Source: a bacterium | GTDB taxonomy: Bacteria; Cyanobacteriota; Sericytochromatia; S15B-MN24; VGJW01 | Direction: 5' to 3' | NCBI GenBank assembly: GCA_021781555.1 | Contig: JAJXWQ010000018.1 | Location: 1 to 49,378, forward strand | Length of the DNA: 49,378 nucleotides | Shown: piece after piece, positions 36,664 through 45,042 of the stretch | Position numbering within the stretch: the stretch's first letter is position 1 | How the letters are laid out: the number at the start of each line of letters is the position of its first letter | Translations under genes and position numbers: made by a program | Notes under the pieces: model-generated | Databases searched by the model: none | Seen by the model: the letters and a program-made list of their open reading frames with translations, nothing else | What the model was told of the DNA's origin: nothing

Positions 36664-36760
36664 CCGCCGATCGCCCTTCTCCCGACAGCCGACAAAGGCT
36701 CTGGCCAGGCTGTCGGGAGCCGCGGGGGGCACCGTCCTTGCCAGAGATTCGGAGGGACGG

Positions 36761-36849
36761 CTAGATTTTTTGCAGCTCGAAGCCAGGCAAAGCGGGAGCA
36801 CCCTAGGCCTTTTGCAGCTCGAACCATTCAAACCGGGAGCGCCCTAAAG
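36761..36849 (+). repeat. Two tandem mini copies of the CTAG element
   Basis: Mini copy A is 36761-36806 and B is 36803-36849; they share one CTAG. Each has only the ends (TTTTGCAGCTCGAA and CGGGAGC), with the central palindrome deleted. B ends in CTAAAG instead of CTAG. This is the pattern of internal-deletion derivatives. Confidence 0.8.
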
Positions 36850-36872
36850 ATCGCTTGCAGAGTGACCGATAT
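36845..36872 (+). promoter_or_regulatory. Sigma-28-like promoter upstream of flaG
   Basis: TAAA, 16 bp, then ACCGATAT (6 of 8 against GCCGATAA). The TAAAG is the last bases of the mini copy of the CTAG element. The leader to the flaG ATG is about 70 nt, which is normal. Confidence 0.55.
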
Positions 36873-36950
36873 GCGATCTGGGAGTGTGGCCCCGGCCGGG
36901 GCCCCATTTCAAGGCCCGCGCTTCGCACGGGATAACGGGCAGGTCTTCTG

Positions 36951-37352
36951 ATGAGGATCGAAGGAACAATAGCCGTCACGGCGGCTGTCAGCGACCAGAT
37001 GCTGACGGTCGATGCCGCGGTGTCGAGCCAGGCCCGCGATCGCATCAACCAGGATGCCGAGCGCCAGCAAGCGCTCGCGAGCGCGAACCCCGTGGCGATC
37101 GCCACCGAGCAGCAGGCGGTGGGACCGAAGCTTCTGTCGAGCGCCGTGGAGGCGATCGAGCGTTTCCTCGAGGAGATGGACGACGGCAGCGTGGCACTCA
37201 GGATCAAGCTTGACGGCAAGCGGCTCGTCGTCCGGGTGGTCGACCGCAAGACCGGGAAGGTCGTGCGCGAGCTCCCCGCCCCGCATTTTCTCCGGTTGCT
37301 GGCGGCACAGGACCAGCGCATCGCCGGGCTTTTCGTGGATGAGCACCAGTGA
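36951..37352 (+). CDS. flaG: FlaG-family flagellar protein
   Basis: 133 residues, ATG 36951. The C-terminal half carries the FlaG pattern: LRIKLDGKRLVVRVVDRKTGKVVRELP followed by a short Leu-rich helix. FlaG proteins influence filament length or stability; their mechanism is not settled. The N-terminal half is Ala/Gln-rich and less conserved. Position between flagellin and fliD is usual for flaG. Confidence 0.9.
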   Translation: MRIEGTIAVTAAVSDQMLTVDAAVSSQARDRINQDAERQQALASANPVAIATEQQAVGPKLLSSAVEAIERFLEEMDDGSVALRIKLDGKRLVVRVVDRKTGKVVRELPAPHFLRLLAAQDQRIAGLFVDEHQ

Positions 37353-37494
37353 GGGGGCCCGAGATGACCGACGGCACCCCCCAGAGGGCCGCAAAGACCA
37401 GGCAGCGGCCTGATAGCGGATAGGACCGGGACTCACAAGGATGGGTAGACGACGGGTCTGGTACCCGTAGTGCCAGGAAGGCAGGAAAGAGCTT

Positions 37495-39273
37495 ATGAGC
37501 GTTGCACCGGTTTCCATTTCCGGAATCGCGTCAGGCCTCAATACGAGCCAGATCATCCAGGAGCTGATCCAGGCTGACTCGGCTCCCATGAAGATGATGC
37601 AGCAGGAGATGTCGACGGATCAGGCCAACAACTCGCTGTTCCAGTCCATCGAGACCAACACCAGCGCGCTGCAGCAGGCCGCCTTCAACTTGACCCAGGA
37701 TGCGACCGTCAAGGCGATGCTGGCGACGAGCTCCAATACCTCGGCGTTGACGGCAACCGCCGGTTCCGGTGCGGCTGCGGGAACCTACAGCATCACGGTC
37801 AACCAGCTGGCGACCTCGACGGTGGCGACGAGTGCCGGCGCGCTCGGCATCCCCATCTCGTCGACCTCGCAGCTCGTGTCGAGCTCCAATACTGCCGATC
37901 CGATCACCACCGGCAACTTCACCCTGACCGTGGGACAGTCCAACGGCACCCAGACCGCCTATTCCATCGCGGTCAACGCGGGCGATACCTGGCAGAACGT
38001 GTTCAACCGGATCAACACGACGACGGGCGGCCTCCTCTCCGCCTCGCTGTCCGGCAACAAGATCTCGCTCACGGGCGCCAGCGGTGTCACCTCGGTGGTC
38101 ATGGGCAACCAGGACGACACGAGCAACTTCCTCGCCCAGACCCACCTCGATACGGCGACCTACAACTCGACCACGCTGACGGCCACCTCCACGGGACCCG
38201 TGGGCGTGGCCCAGATCGACTCCACGCTCGCCAACGCGCAGCTCAGCACGGCGCTGACCGCCACGTCCGGCGATTTCAAGATCAATGGCGCCGACATCAC
38301 GTGGAACTCGGGCGTCGACACGATCACCTCGATCATCAACAAGATCAACGCGTCGACCGCGGGGGTGGTCGCGGCCTACGACGCGACCGACGACAAGTTG
38401 GTGGTGACCAGCAAGAATACCGGGGCGCAAAACATCGACTTCCAGGATGTCAACGGGAACCTCTTGCAATCCCTGCAACTCGGCACATCTTCCGAGGTCA
38501 CCGGGAAAGACGCCAGCATCACGGTCTCCGGGATGAACCTCGATCCCACCACCAACCAGCCACAGCCGATCTACAGCACCAGCAACGATTTCAGCTCGGT
38601 CCTTCCGGGCGTCGACATCACGGCCCTCGAGGCCGGCCAGACCTCCACGCTCACGATCAGCCACGACACCGGCACGCTCGTCGGCGCCGTCAACAACTTC
38701 ATCACCCAGTTCAACCAGACCATCGATGCCATCAACTCGGCCACCTCGCAGGGCCAGCCGCTGGCCTTCAACTCGGACCTCATGAACCTCGAGGACAACC
38801 TGTACAACATGGTGAGCACCCCGGTGTCCGGGATGTCTGGCCCCTACACCACGTTGATGGACCTCGGCATCAGCACGTCCACGAACGACAAATCCCACCT
38901 CTCGCTCAATCAGAGCACCTTGCTCGCGGCGGTCCAGGCCAATCCAAACCAGGTTGCAGCGATCTTCGACCAGACGACTCCCAATGCCAGCGATCCCACC
39001 AACCCCACGCCGCAGGGCGTCATGGCGGTCCTCAACCAGTACCTCTTCAATTCCGACGGAACCAACGGAATCTTTCAGAACCAACAGAACGAGACGAATA
39101 GTCTAGTAAGCGACCTCCAGAGTTCGATCCAGCAGCAGCAGGACATGCTGAACACCCAGCAGCAGAACCTGCAGCAGGAGTTCACCGCCATGGAGATCGC
39201 TATCTCCAAGCTCAAGAGCCAGGACGCCTCCGTTGCCTCTCAGCTCGGCGGCTCTGCCTCGACAACCTTCTGA
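37495..39273 (+). CDS. fliD: Flagellar filament cap protein FliD (HAP2)
   Basis: 592 residues, ATG 37495 with AGGAAAGAG upstream. The N-terminal FliD motif ISGIASGLNTSQIIQELIQ is clear. A large Ser/Thr/Ala-rich variable middle (about 90-370) follows. The C-terminal FliD domain has ITQFNQTIDAINSATSQ, LGISTSTNDKSHLSLNQ and a terminal coiled coil rich in Gln (QQQQDMLNTQQQNLQQEF). FliD caps the filament and guides flagellin folding. The preceding 141-bp gap has no clear promoter. Confidence 0.96.
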   Translation: MSVAPVSISGIASGLNTSQIIQELIQADSAPMKMMQQEMSTDQANNSLFQSIETNTSALQQAAFNLTQDATVKAMLATSSNTSALTATAGSGAAAGTYSITVNQLATSTVATSAGALGIPISSTSQLVSSSNTADPITTGNFTLTVGQSNGTQTAYSIAVNAGDTWQNVFNRINTTTGGLLSASLSGNKISLTGASGVTSVVMGNQDDTSNFLAQTHLDTATYNSTTLTATSTGPVGVAQIDSTLANAQLSTALTATSGDFKINGADITWNSGVDTITSIINKINASTAGVVAAYDATDDKLVVTSKNTGAQNIDFQDVNGNLLQSLQLGTSSEVTGKDASITVSGMNLDPTTNQPQPIYSTSNDFSSVLPGVDITALEAGQTSTLTISHDTGTLVGAVNNFITQFNQTIDAINSATSQGQPLAFNSDLMNLEDNLYNMVSTPVSGMSGPYTTLMDLGISTSTNDKSHLSLNQSTLLAAVQANPNQVAAIFDQTTPNASDPTNPTPQGVMAVLNQYLFNSDGTNGIFQNQQNETNSLVSDLQSSIQQQQDMLNTQQQNLQQEFTAMEIAISKLKSQDASVASQLGGSASTTF

Positions 39274-39281
39274 CGGAAGCC

Positions 39282-39689
39282 ATGATCAACAATCCCTTCG
39301 CCCAGTACCAGGCCGCCCAGCTCGAGACGGCGCCGCCCGAGAGGCTGCTCATCATGCTCTTCGACGGCGCGGTCCGGTTCGCCAATGCCGCCATCAAGGG
39401 CATGCAGGAAAAGAACATCGAGGTGGCGCATCGCAACTGCATGAAGGTGCAGAACATCCTGACGGAGCTGATGAGTACCTTGCGTTTCGACGTCGGTGGC
39501 GAGATCGCCGAGAACCTCTTCCGGCTCTACGAGTATCTGCACCGGCGCACGGTGCAGGCCAACATCCAGAAGGATCCGGAGATCCTGATGGAGGTCCTGG
39601 GCCACCTCAAGGATCTGCGGGACGCCTGGATACAGGCCGCCAAGAATGTCGCGGTCGAGAAGGCTGCAGCGCGGCAGGCAAGCGCATGA
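39282..39689 (+). CDS. fliS: Flagellin export chaperone FliS
   Basis: 135 residues, 8 nt after fliD. The FliS motif QLETAPPERLLIMLFDGAVRF and the helical repeats (ENLFRLYEYLHRRTVQANIQ) are typical. FliS binds the C-terminal helices of flagellin before export. It overlaps the fliT-like gene by 4 nt (ATGA), which couples their translation. Confidence 0.95.
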   Translation: MINNPFAQYQAAQLETAPPERLLIMLFDGAVRFANAAIKGMQEKNIEVAHRNCMKVQNILTELMSTLRFDVGGEIAENLFRLYEYLHRRTVQANIQKDPEILMEVLGHLKDLRDAWIQAAKNVAVEKAAARQASA

Positions 39690-40069
39690 GCGACGATCTG
39701 TTGGGCCTCTACCGGCAGATCCTGGATCTGACGTTCCGGCAGCGCCTGGCGATCAAGCGCAGGCGCTGGGACGAGCTCTCGACCCTGACCGACGAGCGCC
39801 AGCAGCTGCTGGCTGCGGCCGATGCCGCCGGACGGGCCCCGGGACAGCGAGATCCGGCCGAGATACGCACCGTGCTCGAGCAGATTGCCATCCACAGTGC
39901 GACCAACCTTCGTATCCTGGGCGCCAGGCGCGAAGAGATCCTCTATGCCATGCGCGGCTTCGTGCGGGGAAAGCAAGCGCTGTCCGGCTATCAGAGCGCC
40001 TTGTCGGGCTATCCGGTCGCCGTCGCTGGACGGGGATCGAGTGCCTCTGCGATCGACCAGGCGGGATAG
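39686..40069 (+). CDS. fliT: FliT-like flagellar chaperone
   Basis: 127 residues starting at ATG 39686 inside the fliS stop. All-helical: LLGLYRQILDLTFRQRLAIK, then RRWDELSTLTDERQQLL and a third helix. Length, position after fliS and helix pattern fit FliT/FlgN-type chaperones, which guard FliD and can modulate flagellar gene control. Sequence identity of this family is low, so the name rests mostly on context. Confidence 0.72.
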   Translation: MSDDLLGLYRQILDLTFRQRLAIKRRRWDELSTLTDERQQLLAAADAAGRAPGQRDPAEIRTVLEQIAIHSATNLRILGARREEILYAMRGFVRGKQALSGYQSALSGYPVAVAGRGSSASAIDQAG

Positions 40070-40201
40070 CTCGCCTCCTTTGGTGGCCGCGGCCGAGACG
40101 AACGGCCTGCCAGCGGCCTGCAGACCCGGGTATCCTGTCGCCCTGGAACATGGCGCCGTCCCGTCTCGACAACGCGAGGCGGCCGGGGAATAATTCGGTC
40201 G

Positions 40202-41245
40202 ATGTCTGGGGCAGCGCACTATCTCCTTCCTGGCAAGGTCCTTGCAGCCAACCTGTGCGCGCCCGGGTCGGATACGATCCTGGTCGCCGGTGGAACGCCC
40301 CTGACCCCCGAGATCATCGACAGGATCCGCCGTGCGGGCCTCGAGGAGGAGGCGCAAAAGAAGCTCCTCAACCGCAGGCAGGCGGCGGAAATTGGCGTCG
40401 AGACCCGGGAGATGGACATCTCGGCGCTGCGATCCCGCGACCGGGCCAGGATCGCGATGCAGCAGATGCTCGAGTCCAACACGAGCCTGCGGACCGTTCT
40501 CTACTTGCTGCTGGTGGCTTCCGGGCTCTTCTATGCGGTCACCGCGGCGCCGGAGTTCTTGTGGGCGACCGTGCTCGCGTTCGGAGGTATCGCCGGAACC
40601 CACGTCGCTCCGGCTGTCATCTCGGGGTCCTACCGGCGCCGTCTCGCTGCGATCCAGAAGAAAGAGGATGCCGACCTGGAGGCCAAGGTGGCGTTCGCCC
40701 GGCGGATCGCCGAGGGCGATGAGGAGGCGATCGCCAAGATCGTCTGCGACAGCGTCGTGGTCAAGGACGACCTGATCCTCCTCGACATCAAGCGCCAGAC
40801 GATATCCTTGCATGCGCTGCTTCCCGACAGCATGGCCCTGGTGAACCAAGCTGGCATCTCGCTGCAGCCCGCGCCACCGGCTCGGGACCGCGAGCGCGCC
40901 GAAAGCCTGCGTGCCGCCGAGGGGGTCGAGATCGGCCTGCTCCTGGAAGCGCTCTCGGAGCTGATCTCCGATCTCTTCTCGGTATCGCCCTCGACCACCT
41001 GCGTGGCCGTATCGGTCTTCGATCCCTTCGTCACGCCAGAGCCCCGGACCGGCTACCTCGGGTGCATCGGGTCCCTGGCCCTCGAGCGCGCCGAATTTGG
41101 CGAACTCACGCGGGACTCGGATCTCTCGCTCTCGATCCGGACCTTGCCCGATCTGCGCCTGGCCTACGAAGAGGATGGCCGGTTTCGCGAGCAGGTCCCG
41201 GCCAGCCCGCAGACCGGCACCCCGCAATCAGGCGAGGCGGGTTAG
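40202..41245 (+). CDS. Membrane protein with HD-GYP-type N-terminal segment, no HD domain
   Basis: 347 residues, ATG 40202; a possible TATCCT -10 lies at 40131-40136. Residues 8-50 (LLPGKVLAANLCAPG, then GGTPLTPEIIDRIRRAGLEE) resemble the module that precedes HD-GYP domains (LxPGMVLAxDV...GTxLTxxxIxxLxxxGI). No HD or GYP motif follows. Two transmembrane helices (about 96-114, 119-140) separate it from a cytoplasmic C-terminal region of unknown fold (AEGVEIGLLLEALSELISDL). Function unknown. The TAG stop is the edge of the CTAG element shared with the ABC permease. Confidence 0.75.
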   Translation: MSGAAHYLLPGKVLAANLCAPGSDTILVAGGTPLTPEIIDRIRRAGLEEEAQKKLLNRRQAAEIGVETREMDISALRSRDRARIAMQQMLESNTSLRTVLYLLLVASGLFYAVTAAPEFLWATVLAFGGIAGTHVAPAVISGSYRRRLAAIQKKEDADLEAKVAFARRIAEGDEEAIAKIVCDSVVVKDDLILLDIKRQTISLHALLPDSMALVNQAGISLQPAPPARDRERAESLRAAEGVEIGLLLEALSELISDLFSVSPSTTCVAVSVFDPFVTPEPRTGYLGCIGSLALERAEFGELTRDSDLSLSIRTLPDLRLAYEEDGRFREQVPASPQTGTPQSGEAG

Positions 41246-41381
41246 GGCGCTTTCGGTTTGGGTCGAAACCGATCTATAACTTTTTGCAGGTTGACCGGGT
41301 CTCTCGGCGCGGTCGCTGCGCCGCGCAACCGGGGCCCGTTTGACACCCAAGGCCCGATCCCGTCAAACCGGGACACTCTAG
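41242..41381 (+). repeat. CTAG element plus inverted end fragment filling a convergent gap
   Basis: A 36-bp end fragment (TTAGGGCGCTTTCGGTTTGG, then TCGAAACCGATC) is joined at about 41274 to a diverged full copy that ends ACACTCTAG at 41381. It fills the whole 132-bp gap between two convergent genes. It supplies the stop TAG of both: 41243-41245 on plus and 41378-41380 on minus. Confidence 0.88.
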
Positions 41382-42322
41382 ATCTGGCCCACCGCCGCTG
41401 GCCCGCGGGTGCGGCCGACCAGACCCATCAGCGCGACCAGGGTGAGGACGTAGGGCAGCATCTCCAGGAACTCGGCGGGAATCTGGATGCCCCAGGTCTG
41501 CAGCAGCACCTGGCTCGCGTCGGCCAGCCCGAAGAACAGCGCAGCGGCCAGGGCATAAAACGGCTTCCAGCGACCGAAGATCATCACAGCCAGTGCGATG
41601 AATCCCTTGCCGGCGGTCATGTTCTCGTTGAACTGGCCGACCTGCTCGAGCGTGAGGAAGGCACCGGCCAGACCGGCGATGGCGCCACCGATCGCAAGAT
41701 TGGTGTAGCGGATGGCGTCGAGGCTCATGCCGAGCGTGCGCACCGTGGTCGGGTGCTCGCCTGCCGCCAGGGTCCGCAGGCCCCAAGGAGTGTGGAAGAG
41801 CACCAGGTGCGTGGCGACGACCAGCACGAGGGACAGGAGCATGATGGGGGTGAACTGCGCGGAGATCGTCTCGCCGTGGCTGTTGGTGAGGTTCCAGACG
41901 AACAGCGGCGGCAAGGTGCTCGGCAACTTGGGAGAGCCTCCGACGTCGTAAATGAGGCGCAGCAGGTAGGCGGTGAGGCCCAGTGCCAGGATGTTGAGGG
42001 CGGTGCCGCTGATGATCTGATCGGTGCGCAGCTTGAGGGACCAGAAGGCGTGGACCAAAGCGAGCAGGGCTCCGGCCACGCAGGCGGCGAGCACGCCGAG
42101 CAGGAGGTTGCCCGGGATGGGGCCGAGGCTCCACCTGGCGACATCGAGGGTCTGCTCGGCCACCGTATAGCCGGCGAAAGCCCCGGTGAGCATGATGCCC
42201 TCGATCGCGATGTTGACGACACCCGAGCGCTCCGACCAGATCCCGGTCAGGCTTCCGAGGATGAGCGGCGTTGCCAGCTGCAAGGTGGCAGCCAGCAGCG
42301 CGATGAACATGGCGAAATCCAT
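41378..42322 (-). CDS. ABC transporter permease (BmpA-type, second permease)
   Basis: 314 residues with about eight to nine hydrophobic segments. The pattern SGVVNIAIEGIMLTGAFAGY is typical of the NupQ/YufQ permeases of nucleoside or simple-sugar importers. It overlaps the first permease by one base (TGATG) and is last in the operon. Its TAG stop is the right edge of the CTAG element. Confidence 0.93.
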   Translation of the reverse strand: MDFAMFIALLAATLQLATPLILGSLTGIWSERSGVVNIAIEGIMLTGAFAGYTVAEQTLDVARWSLGPIPGNLLLGVLAACVAGALLALVHAFWSLKLRTDQIISGTALNILALGLTAYLLRLIYDVGGSPKLPSTLPPLFVWNLTNSHGETISAQFTPIMLLSLVLVVATHLVLFHTPWGLRTLAAGEHPTTVRTLGMSLDAIRYTNLAIGGAIAGLAGAFLTLEQVGQFNENMTAGKGFIALAVMIFGRWKPFYALAAALFFGLADASQVLLQTWGIQIPAEFLEMLPYVLTLVALMGLVGRTRGPAAVGQI

Positions 42323-43503
42323 CAGCGCGGTCCCTCGGCCGTAGGTTCGGCAACGGACGATTGGTGGGGGGCGGGCGGGCTGGCCGGGACGGTCGCGGCT
42401 TGCTCGAGCGACGCCCGGTTGGCGACTGTCTGGGCCTTCTTGCGCCGCTGATCGACGTAGTAGCGCAGGCCAGCCTCAGCCGAAACCATCAAGATCACCA
42501 GGGCCTGCAGAACACTGATGATCTGGCTCGAAACGCCGGCAGCCACCTGCATCTCGCCCGCGCCCGATCGCAGTGCCGCGAAGAGCCAGGCGGCCAGGAC
42601 GATGCCGAGCGGATGGTTGAGGCCCAGGAGCGAGATGGCGATGGCGTCGTAGCCATACCCCGAGGAGAACCCCGTCTGCACCAGGCCAAAGTCGACGCCC
42701 GCGATCTGGACCGCACCCGCCAGGCCGGCCAGAGCGCCGGAGAGGGCCATCGTCCCGAAGACGAGACGCTTCATCCCGATCCCGGCGTACTGCGCCGCGT
42801 CGGGGTTGAGGCCGACCGTTCGTACGGCGAATCCCCAGGGGGTCTTCCACAGGAAGAACCAGACCCCGACAGCGACGGCCAGCGCCACCAAGAGGCCGGC
42901 GTGCAGCCGGGTATCGGGGATCAGGATCGGCAAGTGGGCGGCCTTGGAGATGAAAGGAGTCTGGGGAATCGGCCCGGGGCCGTGCAGGGGAACTCGCACG
43001 AGGTAGCTCACCAGGCCGATGGCCACGTAATTGAGCATGATGGTCGTGATGACCTCGTGGGCTCCGAAGCGCGCCTTGAGTAGGCCCGACAGGCCTCCCC
43101 ACAGCATGCCGCCGACCACGCCGGCCGCCAGGATGAGGACCATCTGCACGATGCCCGGGACCGCCGGAGCGTGGAACAGGCGCCAGGCAGATCCAAGAGG
43201 CTGGTCCGAGAACTGGTATCCGACCACCGCGGCAAAGAGGCCACCGATCGTGATCTGGCCCTCGACCCCGATGTTGAAGAGTCCGCCCCGCAGCCCCACG
43301 GCCACGGCCAGGGCCGCCAGGATCAGGGGGGTCGTCTGCAAGAGGGTCTCGGCGTTGGCGTTGACGCTGCCGACGGCTCCCTGTGCCAGGGCGCCCAGCG
43401 CGTCGCCCACGTCGTAGCCCGACAGCGCCAGCACGATGGCTCCGAGTGCCAGAGCCAGGGCCACGGCTCCTGCCGAGTTCAGCAGGGTGCGCAAGCGACT
43501 CAA
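42322..43503 (-). CDS. ABC transporter permease (BmpA-type, first permease)
   Basis: 393 residues from TTG 43503, supported by a strong AGGAGGT five bases upstream. GLRGGLFNIGVEGQITIGGLFAA is the permease signature of NupP/YufP. About ten transmembrane segments are present. A C-terminal Ala/Pro-rich tail (about 360-393) is extra. It overlaps the ATPase gene by 4 nt (TTGA). Confidence 0.93.
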   Translation of the reverse strand: MSRLRTLLNSAGAVALALALGAIVLALSGYDVGDALGALAQGAVGSVNANAETLLQTTPLILAALAVAVGLRGGLFNIGVEGQITIGGLFAAVVGYQFSDQPLGSAWRLFHAPAVPGIVQMVLILAAGVVGGMLWGGLSGLLKARFGAHEVITTIMLNYVAIGLVSYLVRVPLHGPGPIPQTPFISKAAHLPILIPDTRLHAGLLVALAVAVGVWFFLWKTPWGFAVRTVGLNPDAAQYAGIGMKRLVFGTMALSGALAGLAGAVQIAGVDFGLVQTGFSSGYGYDAIAISLLGLNHPLGIVLAAWLFAALRSGAGEMQVAAGVSSQIISVLQALVILMVSAEAGLRYYVDQRRKKAQTVANRASLEQAATVPASPPAPHQSSVAEPTAEGPR

Positions 43504-45035
43504 GCGGCACCTCCTGGCAAGGGCCCGCTCCCCGCCCCTGCGATCATCATCCGGCCCAGCTCCTCGCGGCTGCAGCTACCCCGCACACGCCAGCCGGCGA
43601 TCTTACCGTGGAACATGACACCGATGCGATCGGCCAGGACCATGAGCTCGTCGAGCTCGTTCGTGACCAGCAGGACCGCGGCCCCGGCATCGCACAGCTG
43701 CCGGATCTGGTCGTGGATGAACTCGGCCGCCCCGGCGTCGACTCCCCGGGTGGGCTGGCTGACGACGAGCAGCCGGTGGTTGGGATCGAGTTCGCGGGCC
43801 ACGACGACCTTTTGCTGGTTGCCGCCCGACAGCGAGCTGACCGGCGTGCGGGCATCCGGCGCCTTGATCCGGTAACGTTCGAGGGAAGTTGCGCCATTAC
43901 GGGTGATCGCGCGGTCGTCGAGCATGGCGTTGCGCGAGTAGGGTGGAAGGTAGTAGCGGTCCAGCACCAGGTTATCGGCGATGGAATACGCCGTCACCAC
44001 GGCGTGCCGCAGGCGATCCTCGGCGACGTGCCCGACGCCTTTCTCGCGTCGCTGGCGCACGGTCGCGCCAGCGATGCCTTCGCCGAGAAGGCGCAGCTGC
44101 CCGCTGCTCGCCTTGCGCAGGCCGGTGATGACCTCGACGAGCTCGGATTGTCCGTTGCCCTCCACGCCGATGATGCCCACGATCTCGCCCTGACGGACGT
44201 CGATGCTGACGCCCTCGAGTGCCTCGAGGCCGCGATCATTGGCGGCGTGCAGATCCCGGATCTCGAGCACAACCTCCCCGCCAAGGCGAGCCGGCACCTC
44301 CGCAACCGGGGCAAGCGGGCGCCCCACGACCATTGCCGCCAGCTCGCCGGCGCTGGTTGCCGAGGGTGTGGTCGATCCGATGACCCGCCCTGCACGCATG
44401 ACGGTGACGTCGGTGGCGATCGCCATGACCTCTCGCATCTTGTGGGTGATGAAGACCAGGGCCCGGCCCTCCTGAGCCAGGCGCTTCATCACGGCGCCGA
44501 GTTCGTCGATCTCCTGCGGAGTGAGGACTGCCGTCGGTTCGTCGAAGATCAAGATCCGCGCGTCCCGCTGGAGGACTTTGAGGATCTCGACCCGCTGCTG
44601 CATCCCGACCGGGAGCTGCTCGACGCGAGCGGTAGGATCGACGGGAAGGCCCACGCGATCGGCCAGATCGGCGACTCGCTGGTTGGCCTTCCGGGTGTGG
44701 AAGAACGGGCCCAGGCGCGGTTCGCAGCCCAGGAGAATGTTCTGGGCGACCGTGAGCGGGCCCACCAGCTGGAAGTGCTGGTGGACCATGCCGATGCCGA
44801 GCTTGATGGCCGCGCTGGGCGCGGGGATCTCGACCTGACGTCCGTCGACGTGGATCTCCCCGGCGTCGGGCCGGGTCATCCCGTAGAGGACGTTCATCAG
44901 CGTGGACTTGCCGGCGCCGTTTTCGCCCAGCAGCGCGTGGATCTGGCCCCATTCCAGGGTCCAGTCGACGCGATCATTGGCGATCACGCCGGGATAGATC
45001 TTGTGGATGCCCTTGAGCTGTACGGCTGGCGCCAT
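43500..45035 (-). CDS. ABC transporter ATP-binding protein with two nucleotide-binding domains
   Basis: 511 residues from ATG 45035 (AGGTGG upstream), 7 nt after the bmpA-like stop; a longer in-frame start at 45155 gives Arg/Ser-rich junk. Domain 1 has Walker A GENGAGKST (37-45), signature LPVGMQQRVEIL and Walker B ILIFDEPTAVL. Domain 2 has a degenerate Walker A (GVEGNGQSE), signature LSGGNQQK and Walker B LLVVSQPTRGVD. The Glu after Walker B is Gln in domain 2, as is common in this class. This is the RbsA/NupO type, driving nucleoside or sugar uptake. Confidence 0.95.
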   Translation of the reverse strand: MAPAVQLKGIHKIYPGVIANDRVDWTLEWGQIHALLGENGAGKSTLMNVLYGMTRPDAGEIHVDGRQVEIPAPSAAIKLGIGMVHQHFQLVGPLTVAQNILLGCEPRLGPFFHTRKANQRVADLADRVGLPVDPTARVEQLPVGMQQRVEILKVLQRDARILIFDEPTAVLTPQEIDELGAVMKRLAQEGRALVFITHKMREVMAIATDVTVMRAGRVIGSTTPSATSAGELAAMVVGRPLAPVAEVPARLGGEVVLEIRDLHAANDRGLEALEGVSIDVRQGEIVGIIGVEGNGQSELVEVITGLRKASSGQLRLLGEGIAGATVRQRREKGVGHVAEDRLRHAVVTAYSIADNLVLDRYYLPPYSRNAMLDDRAITRNGATSLERYRIKAPDARTPVSSLSGGNQQKVVVARELDPNHRLLVVSQPTRGVDAGAAEFIHDQIRQLCDAGAAVLLVTNELDELMVLADRIGVMFHGKIAGWRVRGSCSREELGRMMIAGAGSGPLPGGAA

Positions 45036-45042
45036 GCGCCAC

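Larger units (their letters stand above)
36664..36950. other. Gap between second flagellin and flaG
   Basis: 287 bp that contain two mini copies of the CTAG element and a sigma-28-like promoter for flaG (listed separately). No gene is seen. GGCTGTCGGG near 36706 could pair with CCCGACAGCC near 36681 to form a terminator-like hairpin after the second flagellin. Confidence 0.45.

Noticed and set aside
37360-37400. Sigma-28 promoter before fliD (CAAAG and GCCTGATAG)
   Set aside because: The -10 would need an inserted base and the -35 a changed one; not better than chance.
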